64,000 nucleotides of DNA from Saprospiraceae bacterium (lineage in GTDB: Bacteria > Bacteroidota > Bacteroidia > Chitinophagales > Saprospiraceae), in the NCBI GenBank assembly GCA_016714985.1, contig JADKBS010000006.1, forward strand, positions 1-64,000, given 5' to 3'. A program made the translations under genes and the position numbers. The notes under the pieces were generated by a model. It was not told the origin of the DNA, made no database searches, and saw only the letters and a list, made by a program, of their open reading frames with translations. Of the stretch, positions 36,203 to 45,637 are shown one piece after another. How positions within the stretch are numbered: the stretch's first letter is position 1; every line of letters begins with the position of its first letter.

Positions 36203-36236
36203 AAAGCGGCATCCATTTTGGTCTGGATGCCGCTTT
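36203..36236. terminator. bidirectional rho-independent terminator
   Basis: AAAGCGGCATCCA (36203-36215) and TGGATGCCGCTTT (36224-36236) form a 13-bp stem followed by T7, between the convergent yceI and type IX cargo genes. Confidence 0.9.
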
Positions 36237-36243
36237 TTTTATG

Positions 36244-38637
36244 CTACCGCAACAGGGTTACTGTCCCAGTCCTAATTTGATGTCTCAAACTAGGGCCGTC
36301 TTGGTAGTGAAATTCTACCTGGAAGGCATAGGCACCCGTCAGCGCATTTCGACCACCAAATTCGCCATTCCAACCCACGTCAGGTGTTCCTGAATTGAAT
36401 ACTTGGTTGCCCCAACGGTCATACACTTGAAGCCGATAAGCCTCAATTTCACAACCGGGAAAGCCCCTGAACTCGTCGTTGATGCCGTCGCCATTGGGGC
36501 TGAAAACGTTGGGCAGGTACAGGCATTGCTCGCAAGGGAATAATTCTATGGCATCCTCAAAAATGCAATTGCCAACCGTGACGGAAACGCTGTAAATTCC
36601 CGGCCCAACGGCCTTGAAATTATGCTTTGTGGAGCCGTCCTGCCATTGGTAGCTGCCGCTTTCATATTTCACATTGAACCAGACACCCTCATCCTCGCAA
36701 ATGAACCCATAATCTGGGAAAGGGTCGGTGGGTCCATCTTGAATCGTTGCCAGAACGGAGTCTGTTCTGGTGCATGCCCCTTGCGTCACCTTCAACCAAA
36801 CCAAGCCCGGAGTGTTGACCGAAAAACTAGGGGAATTCGAGCCGTCTTGCCAAAAATAGGTTGCGTCATCCAACTGAATATCGAGGGTTCTGGATTCTCC
36901 TTGGCAAAGGGCAATGTCTTCACCAAGGTCAAATGGTACGGTTGTGAAATTGACTTGAATCGTATCACGGTATTCGCAACCGGCCTTGCTGACTTCCACC
37001 CAATAAGTCCCCGGTAGGGAAACCAAGAAAGTCGGGTCTGTGCTGGCGTTTTTCCAAAACACTATTGCATCAGGAATACCTGGGTCGAGCAACAGCGATT
37101 GGCCCTCGCACAGAAGGGTGTCGTTTCCGAGGTCAACTGGCACTTCCGAAACGTATTCCACTAAAATACTGTCCCTTGCTTTGCAGCCTTCTTTGTCCAC
37201 CTCGAGCCAGTACTCACCGGGGCTTGAAACCAAAAGGACAGGGTTGGTAGAACCATCTGACCACAGGTGGGTGACACCAGTTTGGTTGGCATCCAAAATG
37301 ACGCCCTGGCCTGCACAAAGCAGCGTATCGTTGCCGAGACTAATATTGAAACTGTCCTGCGTTAGTTTGATGACCCAGACATCTTGCTGGCCATAATTCC
37401 CTTCGAGGTCGAAATCATTGGAGGCGGAAAAGCCCGCACAGGCATAGCCACCCTCTGCCAGTTCCATCACCGAATACAGCCGGTCGTCATTGGAGCCACC
37501 GAAGTTTCGTTCCCAAATGATTTGGCCATCTTCGTCGAGGTTGAGCAGCCAGCCGTCTTTGCTGCCGTAATTGCCCTGGAGGTCGATATTGTTGGAGGAT
37601 GAATAGCCCACCACCAAAACACCGCCCGCCGCTTTTGAAAAAAGGCCCAGCCCACGTTCCTCAAAGTTGCCGCCTAAGTTTTTGCTCCACATCAAATTTC
37701 CCGTAAGGTCAACTTTTATGACCCAAAAATCGTCGCTTCCATAGTTGCCAGGCACATCGAAATCAGATGAATTGGAAGTGCCCAACACATAAGCTCCCGA
37801 AACATCCAATGAAATGCCGTAGGCCCGTTCTTCGCCTGCCCCACCAAAGTTCTTTTGCCAAACCAAGTCCCCAGATGGGTCCAATTTTGTTAACCAATAG
37901 TCGTAAAACCCGTTGCTGCCATTCACATCGCCATCGGTTGAAATGGAAGAACCAACGACGAGGTAGCCACCATCCTGGGTTTGCAAGGCATCGAAAGCGA
38001 AATCGGCGAGACTGCCACCGAGGTTGCGTTGCCATTGCAACGCCCCGTTTGCATCCAACTTGAAAACCCAATAGTCAAACTCTCCTTTATTGGTGGCAAT
38101 ATCGCCATCAGCCGATTCGCTGTAACCAGCCAAGATGAAACCTCCATCGGTCGTTGGGTGGATGCTCTCTGCTCTTTCGTTGAGCGAGCCGCCAAAAGTT
38201 TGCGACCAGATGATATTGCCAACACCATCCAATTTAAGTACCCAAGCATCTTCGAGGCCCTGGTTCCCGAAAACGTTTCCATCAAACGAGGTCGTACCGC
38301 CGGCTACCACGTAGCCGCCATCGGAGGTAGGTACGATGCCCGTGGCAATATCAATAGCTGCCCCGCCATAATTGCGCTGCCATTCCAAAACGCCGAGCGA
38401 ATCCAATTTTATCACCCAATAATCGGCACCGCCTTTGTTGTCGGTCAGGTCTTCGTCGGCGGAACGGGAGTAGCCAGCCACGATGAAACCCCCATCTGCG
38501 GTGCGCTGGAAATCGTTGGCAGCATCGTTTTTGGTTCCGCCAAAATGCTTCGACCAATCCACGAACACACATGCCCTTTGCTGCGCAACAACCATTGTAG
38601 GCAGCAGGAGTAGCATCAAAACGAGCTTTTTGAACAT
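36244..38637 (-). CDS. secreted repeat protein with CHU_C (T9SS type B) sorting domain
   Basis: A signal peptide (MFKKLVLMLLLLPTMVVAQQ) precedes about seven repeats of ~58 residues (DGGFIVAGYSRSADEDLT, YWVIKLDSLGVLEWQRNYGG and similar), a blade pattern that should form a beta-propeller, then three or four Ig-like units (ISLGNDTLLCAGQGVILDA; VDLGNDTLLCEGQSLLLD). The C-terminus has YLPNVFSPNGDGINDEF and YDRWGNQVFNSG, the gliding-motility/CHU_C domain that directs type IX secretion. 797 residues. Probably a surface-exposed or released protein. The start at 38637 fits the signal peptide. Confidence 0.85.
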   Translation of the reverse strand: MFKKLVLMLLLLPTMVVAQQRACVFVDWSKHFGGTKNDAANDFQRTADGGFIVAGYSRSADEDLTDNKGGADYWVIKLDSLGVLEWQRNYGGAAIDIATGIVPTSDGGYVVAGGTTSFDGNVFGNQGLEDAWVLKLDGVGNIIWSQTFGGSLNERAESIHPTTDGGFILAGYSESADGDIATNKGEFDYWVFKLDANGALQWQRNLGGSLADFAFDALQTQDGGYLVVGSSISTDGDVNGSNGFYDYWLTKLDPSGDLVWQKNFGGAGEERAYGISLDVSGAYVLGTSNSSDFDVPGNYGSDDFWVIKVDLTGNLMWSKNLGGNFEERGLGLFSKAAGGVLVVGYSSSNNIDLQGNYGSKDGWLLNLDEDGQIIWERNFGGSNDDRLYSVMELAEGGYACAGFSASNDFDLEGNYGQQDVWVIKLTQDSFNISLGNDTLLCAGQGVILDANQTGVTHLWSDGSTNPVLLVSSPGEYWLEVDKEGCKARDSILVEYVSEVPVDLGNDTLLCEGQSLLLDPGIPDAIVFWKNASTDPTFLVSLPGTYWVEVSKAGCEYRDTIQVNFTTVPFDLGEDIALCQGESRTLDIQLDDATYFWQDGSNSPSFSVNTPGLVWLKVTQGACTRTDSVLATIQDGPTDPFPDYGFICEDEGVWFNVKYESGSYQWQDGSTKHNFKAVGPGIYSVSVTVGNCIFEDAIELFPCEQCLYLPNVFSPNGDGINDEFRGFPGCEIEAYRLQVYDRWGNQVFNSGTPDVGWNGEFGGRNALTGAYAFQVEFHYQDGPSLRHQIRTGTVTLLR

Positions 38638-38725
38638 AAAACGAATTGAATCAAATAATGGCAACGAAGGTATGGATTCGCCTGATTACGTAAAATTGAA
38701 ATGGAAAACGCTGTCGGCTAGTTGC

Positions 38726-40048
38726 TCAAATCACCTCAGCTACCACGAAGATGCTCCCCCCCACGAATACAAGGTCATTGGGCTTGGCCGAACGTTTGGC
38801 CGCTGCCAAGGCCCGTCTTACTGAAGTATATGCCCTCCCAAGCAAGCCTTGAGCCTTTGCCGCCTCGGACAATTGCTGCGCATCAAAACCACGGGGGATA
38901 TTTGCCTTGGCAAAATAATAGGTGGCATCTTTTGGCAAGTATGAAAGCACCTTGTCGGGTGATTTGTCGTTCACCGTGCCAAAGACAAAATGCAGCTTTT
39001 CGTAAGGAACCCGCCCAAGTCCTTCCATCGCCTTTTTGATGCCGTCCTCGTTGTGGGCACTGTCGCAAAGCACCCTCGGTGATTGGCTGATGAACTCCCA
39101 GCGCCCCAAGAAATTGGAAAGCCGTTTCAAATCATGCAAGCCAGTAAGGATGGCGGCTTGCATTGCTTTCGTTTTGTTCAGCTTCGCAAACAAGGGGACC
39201 ACAAGTTCCATCGCTTGCAGTACGGTGCAAAGATTTTGGCGCTGATAGTCGCCCAAGTGATTGACGGCCAACTGCTCATAGCGCAGCTTTTTGTCCAAGA
39301 AAACATCATAAATAGCATGTGACTCCGTCTTTTTGAGCAGTTTAGCCTCAAAATGCTGGTCGGAAAAAACAATGGGACTGCCCTCCAGCTTGGCTTTTTC
39401 GATAAAAACCGGGGCCGATTCAGGGTGCGTTTCCCCGATGACCACGGGTACTCCTGGCTTGATGATTCCCGCTTTTTCCCCTGCAATCAGCGGCAGTGTG
39501 TCGCCGAGCATGTTTTGGTGGTCATAGCTGATATTGGTGATGATGCTCAACAATGGGGTGATGACATTCGTGCTATCAAGCCGCCCACCAAGCCCTGTTT
39601 CGATGATGGCAATGTCCACTTTTTGCTTCGCAAAATAGTCGAATGCCAGGCCAACCGTCCATTCAAAAAACGAGGGCTTAAGCTGCTCCGCAAAATCCTT
39701 GTGTTTCCTGACAAAATCCACGACAAAGCGCTTTGGCATCAACTCGCCATTGATTTTGATGCGCTCCCGGAAGTCCCGGTAATGCGGGGAGGTATAAAGG
39801 CCAGTTTTGTACCCTGCCGCCGTAAATATTGCTGACAACATGTGGGCCGTGCTGCCCTTGCCGTTGGTGCCCGCAATATGGATGCATGGAACTTGGCGGT
39901 GCGGCTGGCCAAGGTGTTCGCAAAGCGCCAGGGTATTGGTCAGGTCTTTCTTAAATGCGGCAGGCCCGATGCGTTGGAACATCGGCAATTGTGAAAATAG
40001 GTAATCGAGTGTTTGTTGGTAGGTGCTGATGACAGGAAGTTGATGCAA
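38726..40048 (-). CDS. folC: bifunctional folylpolyglutamate synthase / dihydrofolate synthase
   Basis: It adds glutamate to folates and makes dihydrofolate from dihydropteroate. ATP-binding loop CIHIAGTNGKGSTAHMLSA, TSPHYRDFRERIKING, ETGLGGRLDSTNVI, SYDHQNMLGDTLPLIAGEKA and the C-domain CDSAHNEDGIKKAMEG are all present. 440 residues from a TTG start at 40048; the next ATG (40 residues of folC homology would be partly lost) is too late, because LDYLFSQLPMFQRIG is a conserved start. Monocistronic or followed by nothing on this strand. Confidence 0.9.
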   Translation of the reverse strand: MHQLPVISTYQQTLDYLFSQLPMFQRIGPAAFKKDLTNTLALCEHLGQPHRQVPCIHIAGTNGKGSTAHMLSAIFTAAGYKTGLYTSPHYRDFRERIKINGELMPKRFVVDFVRKHKDFAEQLKPSFFEWTVGLAFDYFAKQKVDIAIIETGLGGRLDSTNVITPLLSIITNISYDHQNMLGDTLPLIAGEKAGIIKPGVPVVIGETHPESAPVFIEKAKLEGSPIVFSDQHFEAKLLKKTESHAIYDVFLDKKLRYEQLAVNHLGDYQRQNLCTVLQAMELVVPLFAKLNKTKAMQAAILTGLHDLKRLSNFLGRWEFISQSPRVLCDSAHNEDGIKKAMEGLGRVPYEKLHFVFGTVNDKSPDKVLSYLPKDATYYFAKANIPRGFDAQQLSEAAKAQGLLGRAYTSVRRALAAAKRSAKPNDLVFVGGSIFVVAEVI

Positions 40049-40072
40049 AGTTGTTAGGAAAAAGCTATTGGC

Positions 40073-40126
40073 GGTTGGCTATTGACTTTTGGCCAAACAA
40101 CAGCCAATCGCAAACAGCCAATAGCC
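40073..40126. repeat. inverted GGCTATTG / CAATAGCC words
   Basis: GGTTGGCTATTG (40073-40084) pairs with CAGCCAATAGCC (40115-40126); GGCCAAAC and GCCAATCG words fill the loop. It lies between folC and the next minus-strand gene stop at 40128, as a likely intercistronic or terminator structure. Confidence 0.5.
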
Positions 40127-40127
40127 A

Positions 40128-40586
40128 TTAAAGCCCAATTGCTTTTTGATGTTCCAAAATATCGGTCTCAAACAGTCGCATGTACTGATTGAAACGTTCA
40201 AGAATCTGCTCGACCTTCGGGCCAAGGGCAGTATCATCTGTTGAAATGGGGAGCTTTTTCAATTCGGCAAAGACCTGAGCTTTTTGAGCAGCTCGCTCCA
40301 ACAGCTTCCCTTCAATTTCTGCGGTTGGGTAGGAAAGGCCATTGTACTCGGCCACCATTTTGCCCAATACCTCCTTCAAATCGACCATACTTTGGGCATC
40401 GGCCTCCTGCCATGCTACCTCAAATCGTATGACCAAACTCTTGAATGCTTCGTACTGCCCCTGGTGTTTTATGAACAACTGGCTTGGCGAAAGCGCCCGT
40501 TTTTCCAATTCCGTGGTTTGTTGTCCAAACGACAAGTTGGCGATTGTGGATAAAAAAATGAGGCAAGCGATGGTTTGCTTTTTCAT
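40128..40586 (-). CDS. small secreted helical protein, unknown function
   Basis: 152 residues from ATG 40586: a signal peptide (MKKQTIACLIFLSTIANLSFG) and then a wholly helical body (EAFKSLVIRFEVAWQEADAQ; SYPTAEIEGKLLERAAQKAQ; EQILERFNQYMRLFETDILE). No domain recognised. It is divergently transcribed from the arginyltransferase-like paralog, with its own clear promoter. Confidence 0.6.
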   Translation of the reverse strand: MKKQTIACLIFLSTIANLSFGQQTTELEKRALSPSQLFIKHQGQYEAFKSLVIRFEVAWQEADAQSMVDLKEVLGKMVAEYNGLSYPTAEIEGKLLERAAQKAQVFAELKKLPISTDDTALGPKVEQILERFNQYMRLFETDILEHQKAIGL

Positions 40587-40630
40587 AAAGACGGATAATT
40601 GCGTTGGCAAAGCGATTTTGACTAGACCGA

Positions 40631-40661
40631 CAAAAATAGTCTGTGTTTCCAGAACCGCCAA
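40631..40661 (-). promoter_or_regulatory. Bacteroidota promoter for the small secreted protein
   Basis: On the minus strand TTG (40659-40661) is followed after 20 bp by TATTTTTG (40631-40638), an exact TAnnTTTG box. The start would be near 40624, 38 nt before ATG 40586. The -33 element falls close to the start of the divergent gene at 40670. Confidence 0.6.
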
Positions 40662-40669
40662 CTCAATCA

Positions 40670-41772
40670 ATGTTCACAGAAAAACATTTTCCAGAATCAA
40701 TAAGTGGAAGCGAATTGGACGACCTATTGGCCAGGGGCTGGTATAGGATGGGCTTGAGCGTTTTTACCTGCCATTTCTTGTTTTTCGAGGAAAGCTTGTT
40801 CTCTCCGATTTGGTTGCGCTTGCCTTTAGAAGGCTACCAATTCAGGAAAAGCCTCCAAAAAAAACTGATACAGAACCGCCAACGATTCAGGACGGTGGTG
40901 AAGCATGCCATCATTGATGATGAAAAGGAGGCCCTGTTTCAAAAATACAAGTTGAATTTCAAAGGAATGCTGTCTGCCAGCATCCTGGATAGCATGTTGG
41001 ATGGCCAACAGCGCAATATTTTCGATACCTTCGAGGTATGCGTCTATGATGGAGACAAGTTGGTGGCTTTCAGTTTTTTTGACCTTGGCGACAACAGCAT
41101 TGCAAGCATAAAAGGGGTCTATGACCATGACTATGCAAACCATAGCCTTGGGCTTTACACCATGTTGGAGGAAATTCAGTTTGGAAAAGACCTTGGGTTT
41201 CAATTCTACTATCCAGGTTATTTCGTTCCCGGATTTCCCCGGTTTGACTACAAATTGAGAATAGGTAAATCGGAGGATGTCCAGTTTTTAGATTTGCGGC
41301 AACAGCATTGGTTGCCAATGACGGAATTTTCCACTAACAACGTTCCCGTTGGCTTACTTTCCCACAAGTTGAACCAAATGGGCTATGCCCTGACCAATGT
41401 CGGCATCAATGCCCAAATGCTCTACTACCCAGCTTATGAGGCCAATTCGTTCATGTTCGAGAACGAGCGCTTGCTGGAATCACCGCTTTTTTGACCCTGT
41501 TCAACAACGTCTTCCCCCGTCCACGGTTTATCATCTACTATGACCTCTGGAAAGATAAATACGTGTTCACCCATTGCATGCCACTGGAAGACCTCGGTCT
41601 ATATTTTGAATATACCATGAAGTTCGATACCAAAGAGGCTCGCCATTTTCTGGATTATATCTTGGAGAAAACACTGATTGTCCAAGCCACCCAAGTGGAC
41701 ACCGTGGTAAAGTTGGCTATCGAAATATCAAAATTGATAAAACCACCAGGGGTGCAGGGTATCTTGAAATGA
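40670..41772 (+). CDS. second ATE/Bpt-like protein, one frameshift
   Basis: A paralog of the gene at 13784-14851. N-terminal GWYRMGLSVFTCHFLFFEE with PIWLRLPLEGYQFRKSLQ matches its relative, and the GNAT-like core has VCVYDGDKLVAFSFFDLG, YDHDYANHSLGLYTMLEEI and FYYPGYFVPGFPRFDYKL. As written the frame stops at 41494 after LLESPLF; adding one T to the T6 run at 41487-41492 continues as TLFNNVFPRPRFIIYYDLW and ends at 41772 (IKPPGVQGILK), matching the length of the paralog (about 367 vs 355 residues). The zinc-type cysteines of true Bpt/ATE enzymes are missing here also. Confidence 0.65.
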
Positions 41773-41866
41773 TTTGCTCCAATACAACTGCTCGAATTCT
41801 TCCCACACCTTATTGACGAACATTTACGTTTAATAAATCTGCCTACCACAACCAATTTTAGCGGCA

Positions 41867-41874
41867 TAGATTTG
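41867..41874 (+). promoter_or_regulatory. Bacteroidota -7 box (TAGATTTG)
   Basis: TAGATTTGC fits TAnnTTTG; transcription from about 41881 gives a 114-nt leader to ATG 41995. No well-placed TTTG upstream. The 41773-41994 gap holds nothing else that I recognise. Confidence 0.45.
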
Positions 41875-41994
41875 CCCCATCTTTCATTCATTCAATTCCA
41901 CCTCAAAGGAGGGTATGGGCGGTGCGTAAAAATGCAATTTTTTCTCTCCTCCTGTAAAACTAACCCTGACTTAAGAGTTGACATTCAATCCATC

Positions 41995-43146
41995 ATGAAA
42001 AAGGCTTTGCTAATTGTGGCTGGCGTCGGTTTGACAGTCTTGCTTTCTGCCAGCCTGCTGCGCAAAAAGGAACCCATAAAAACCCCATCAGGCTGTAGTT
42101 TTTACTATTGGAAAACTTCGCTTTCATTCAACAAAGCAGATAAGGCGCTGGCCGATTCGCTTGGTGTAGAGCGGCTATACCTGCGTTATTTCGATGTGGA
42201 CTGGAGCCCTACCCTTGAAATGCCCGTGCCAGTTGGTAAATTGGACATGGGCAGTAATTTCAATGGCTCGTTCAACCAAGTTGATGCTGAAATCGGAGAT
42301 TATCAGGTGATTCCAACCATCTATTTGGTCAACCGGATATTTGAAAAAAACTTCAACGCCGACACCTTGGCTACTCGTATCAGCCGGAAAATTGCCGAGT
42401 ACAACGACAACCTTTCTTACCAAACCGCTGATTGGGGCAACAACTATGAAAAAGCAGAGGAGCCTTCAGCTTGGTACCTGCCTGACAGTTTGATGCCCTA
42501 CAACCTTTTTCAGAACCGCATCAAGGAAATACAACTCGATTGCGACTGGACGCTAAAGACCCGTGACCGTTATTTCAAGTTCCTGAAAGCGATGAAAAAA
42601 GCCAACCCTGGCATGACCATTTCCTGTACCGTTCGTTTGCACCAGTTCAGGGACAAGGAACAAGCTGGCATACCGCCAGTTGACCGTGGCACGCTGATGT
42701 GCTACAATATGGCTGCGCCAAAAGACATGGCTGTACGTGACGCTGTTTTTGATACTGAATTAGTGAATGGCTATTTGAAAAATGGCGAATACCCATTGGC
42801 ATTGGAGGCTGCCTTGCCGTTGTTCGGTTGGGGGGCTTTGTTCCATGAAAACCAGTTCAAGGGCCTGGCGGCAGGGCTTTCGGAAAATGAGGTAAAAGGC
42901 AATCCGCTATTTGAACCTGTTGCCGAAGGCAAATACCGCTTCATGCAGGACACCGTGTTTGCCAATGCCTATATGCGGCAAGGCGACATCGTCCGGCTCG
43001 ATGCAGCCTCACCTGCCGAAGTGGCTGAATTGGCCAGTCAGCTTTCAAAAATCAAGGCCGTAAAGAACATCTCATTTTTTGACTGGAATCCTACCAAAAT
43101 CCGTGAATACCATGTGGACGAAATCTGCAAGAAATTTGGTCGCTAA
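41995..43146 (+). CDS. exported protein of unknown function, TIM-barrel-like
   Basis: 383 residues from ATG 41995, with a signal anchor (KKALLIVAGVGLTVLLSASL). The body begins with CSFYYWKTSLSFNKADKALA and VERLYLRYFDVDWSPTLEMP, and contains IPTIYLVNRIFEKNF, IKEIQLDCDWTLKTRDRYFK and FLKAMKKANPGMTISCTVRL, a pattern of alternating strands and helices like a glycoside-hydrolase-type barrel. I recognise it as a conserved Bacteroidota protein but know no function. The next gene starts 95 bp on in the same direction and is probably its partner. Confidence 0.6.
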   Translation: MKKALLIVAGVGLTVLLSASLLRKKEPIKTPSGCSFYYWKTSLSFNKADKALADSLGVERLYLRYFDVDWSPTLEMPVPVGKLDMGSNFNGSFNQVDAEIGDYQVIPTIYLVNRIFEKNFNADTLATRISRKIAEYNDNLSYQTADWGNNYEKAEEPSAWYLPDSLMPYNLFQNRIKEIQLDCDWTLKTRDRYFKFLKAMKKANPGMTISCTVRLHQFRDKEQAGIPPVDRGTLMCYNMAAPKDMAVRDAVFDTELVNGYLKNGEYPLALEAALPLFGWGALFHENQFKGLAAGLSENEVKGNPLFEPVAEGKYRFMQDTVFANAYMRQGDIVRLDAASPAEVAELASQLSKIKAVKNISFFDWNPTKIREYHVDEICKKFGR

Positions 43147-43240
43147 AACCATGCCCCTACTCCTTGCCCCCAATCTTGATAAAAATCGGGAGGAACCTAA
43201 CAGGGAAGAGGAGTCTGGAAATTCAATAAATTTTAGGGAA

Positions 43241-45637
43241 ATGAGCAAAACGCTATTTTTCGCACTATTGGGATTGTTGTTCCCGTTGCCTTTTGCAAAT
43301 GCTTGCGGCATCACTTATATCGGTGAAGAGTACCGGGTGGCGCTATTGAACCCTTATGTAATTGGTGAGGAGTTTTCCGCCTTTTTCTATTCCGCAGAAT
43401 GGCTCAACAGCTATGAAAACGACAAGAAAGGCAGCGACCGCAAGCGCAATTGCGTAGCATGGGCTAGCCATGCCGGCAATGGGGTCACTACTGCGGAAGT
43501 TCGGGCGGTCGTTTATGACACTCCTTACGACGAACTCTTGAATGCGGTGTCTGAAGGTACTGATTGCCAACGCTTTAGCGGCAATTCCTTTTTCCAATTT
43601 TTGATGAAAAAAGAGAAAAAGCCTGCCTTGGATTACCTGCTATTGGCCAAGGAGTATGAGCATTACTCCTCGCTCGAAACCACCGACCCTTGGGCCGATT
43701 ATTGGGCTGCTGATTTAGACAAAGTCATGTCGGAATCGGAGCGGGGCAAAAAGGAGGTGAAATCCAAAATGAACAAGCAGTTCAAAGTGGCAAAAGACCC
43801 ATTCCTCAAACGCCGGTACGCCTACCAATTGCTTGTGATGAGCCGTTATGCAGGCGATGCGGAGCGCTTTGAGCAGCTTTACGCCGAGCATTTCCGGGCC
43901 GATAAAAAAGATGGACTTTCGGCTTGGGCAACTTTTCACCGAGCGGCCATTGTGGAAGATTCTGTGGAGGCCAATTACCTATTGGCGCAATCGTTTAGGG
44001 ACTGCCCGGAAAAGCGGATATACTGCTACCAGCATTTCAACAAAGACTTGGCCATGAGGTCGTTGACCTATTGCAAGACCAATGAAGAGCGAGCGATGGT
44101 AATGGCCTTGGCGGCACTTCGCAACCCCGGAAGGGCATTACCCCAAATCGAAAAAATCCATTCGTTGGACGCTAATTGCCCCTTGTTGCCCCTGCTGCTC
44201 GTCCGGGAAACCAACAAGTTGGAAGATTGGTTGCTGACGGATGAAGTCACGGGCATGGGAACGGCCTATTACCCAGAGAATAATTCTGATGAAAAATGGG
44301 AATGGAGCAGTGGCCAATGGGACGAATATAGGAAGCTGAACAAGCAGAAGGACAAACAGTACTTGGTGCAAGTTCAGCAATTCATGTTGGGTGCTGCTTC
44401 GCAAAAGGGCTGGGCGCTCTCCGGCGATTTGGCCAACATGCTTGCAGGTCATTTGCTTTTGATGGAGAAAAAGGGGCAGGAAGCGGAGCGGTATTTAAAG
44501 GCCATTTCGTCAAATGCAGCACCCCAAATTGCGGAGCAGCAGGCCACCGAGCAATTGCTGATGCTGCTGAACAAATCGGACATCACCAAGCCGGAAGTAA
44601 AAGAACAGTTGGTCACCCTGCTTGAAAAATTGGGCAAAATCAAGGAAAAGTACCCTCGTGGCGAAAGGGATTTTTTGGTGATGAATTTAATGCTGAGCCA
44701 AGAATATCAGCAAAAAGGCGAGCTTTTGACGGCCTTCTTCTTGAACAACCATTCGCTTGACTTGCCGACTGCCGAACGCTACGAATATGGAACTGCTTAT
44801 TACGAATTGATACGTTTCCTTGATTGGAAGGCCTCGGAAAAAGACATTGACGACATTTTGGCCTTGAAGGAGAAAAAGGACAAGACGGCTTTTGAACGCT
44901 ATTTGACCACCGCTCCGCTGCCTTCCCGCAACGCCCTGCTCGACCTTCGTGGCACCCTATCTTTTAGGAAGAACAATTTGCGAGAAGCGGTTTCTGCATT
45001 TGAGAAAGTGGACCAGGATTTCTGGAAAACGAAATACGAGTTCAAGTACCACCTCGTTTCCGACCCATTCATCATGTCGAGGGACAGCTTAAATCGGGGT
45101 CTTTTCCCTGCCTCAAAAACGGCTTTCGTGAAACGATTGATGGAATTGGAAGCCAAGGTAAAGGCTGCTCCCGACAAGGCGGTTGGAGAATACCTTTTGT
45201 TGGGCACTGCTTGGCTCAACTGCACTTATGTTGGCAAGAGTTGGATGATGTTCAGCTATGGCAACTCAGTAATGGAAGACGAAATGGAAAGTTGGTTTTC
45301 TTACAGCTACCAGCCCAATTCCAAGGAAATGGAAGCCATTTACTATGGAGCAAGCCGGGCATTCGACTACCTCGAAAAAGCAAAAGCCTTGACGAAGGAC
45401 AAGGATGTACATGCGAAAGTGGACTACCTCAAAGCTTGGCATCAATCCTTAAGCTATAAATTAACTCAGGCTGAACAGGATGAAATGAATTCGCTCGATT
45501 GGGACAAGCAAGGTGCGTTCATGTTGGACAAGGAAATGTCCTTTTTCAGGGAATGGGCAAAAAATTACAAGACCTCAAGTTATTACAAGGAGCGGGTGTC
45601 AACTTGCCCGGTATTGGCGACTTATTTTGGGAAGTAG
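43241..45637 (+). CDS. large exported helical-repeat protein of unknown function
   Basis: 798 residues from ATG 43241, with a signal peptide ending in ...LPFANACGITYIGEEYRVAL. After a short strand-rich region the protein is almost all helical, with TPR-like spacing (YLLLAKEYEHYSSLETTDPW; RYAYQLLVMSRYAGDAERFE; MALAALRNPGRALPQIEKIH), suggesting a solenoid scaffold. No catalytic motif seen. It follows the barrel-like exported protein closely, and the pair may act together in the envelope. Confidence 0.6.
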   Translation: MSKTLFFALLGLLFPLPFANACGITYIGEEYRVALLNPYVIGEEFSAFFYSAEWLNSYENDKKGSDRKRNCVAWASHAGNGVTTAEVRAVVYDTPYDELLNAVSEGTDCQRFSGNSFFQFLMKKEKKPALDYLLLAKEYEHYSSLETTDPWADYWAADLDKVMSESERGKKEVKSKMNKQFKVAKDPFLKRRYAYQLLVMSRYAGDAERFEQLYAEHFRADKKDGLSAWATFHRAAIVEDSVEANYLLAQSFRDCPEKRIYCYQHFNKDLAMRSLTYCKTNEERAMVMALAALRNPGRALPQIEKIHSLDANCPLLPLLLVRETNKLEDWLLTDEVTGMGTAYYPENNSDEKWEWSSGQWDEYRKLNKQKDKQYLVQVQQFMLGAASQKGWALSGDLANMLAGHLLLMEKKGQEAERYLKAISSNAAPQIAEQQATEQLLMLLNKSDITKPEVKEQLVTLLEKLGKIKEKYPRGERDFLVMNLMLSQEYQQKGELLTAFFLNNHSLDLPTAERYEYGTAYYELIRFLDWKASEKDIDDILALKEKKDKTAFERYLTTAPLPSRNALLDLRGTLSFRKNNLREAVSAFEKVDQDFWKTKYEFKYHLVSDPFIMSRDSLNRGLFPASKTAFVKRLMELEAKVKAAPDKAVGEYLLLGTAWLNCTYVGKSWMMFSYGNSVMEDEMESWFSYSYQPNSKEMEAIYYGASRAFDYLEKAKALTKDKDVHAKVDYLKAWHQSLSYKLTQAEQDEMNSLDWDKQGAFMLDKEMSFFREWAKNYKTSSYYKERVSTCPVLATYFGK

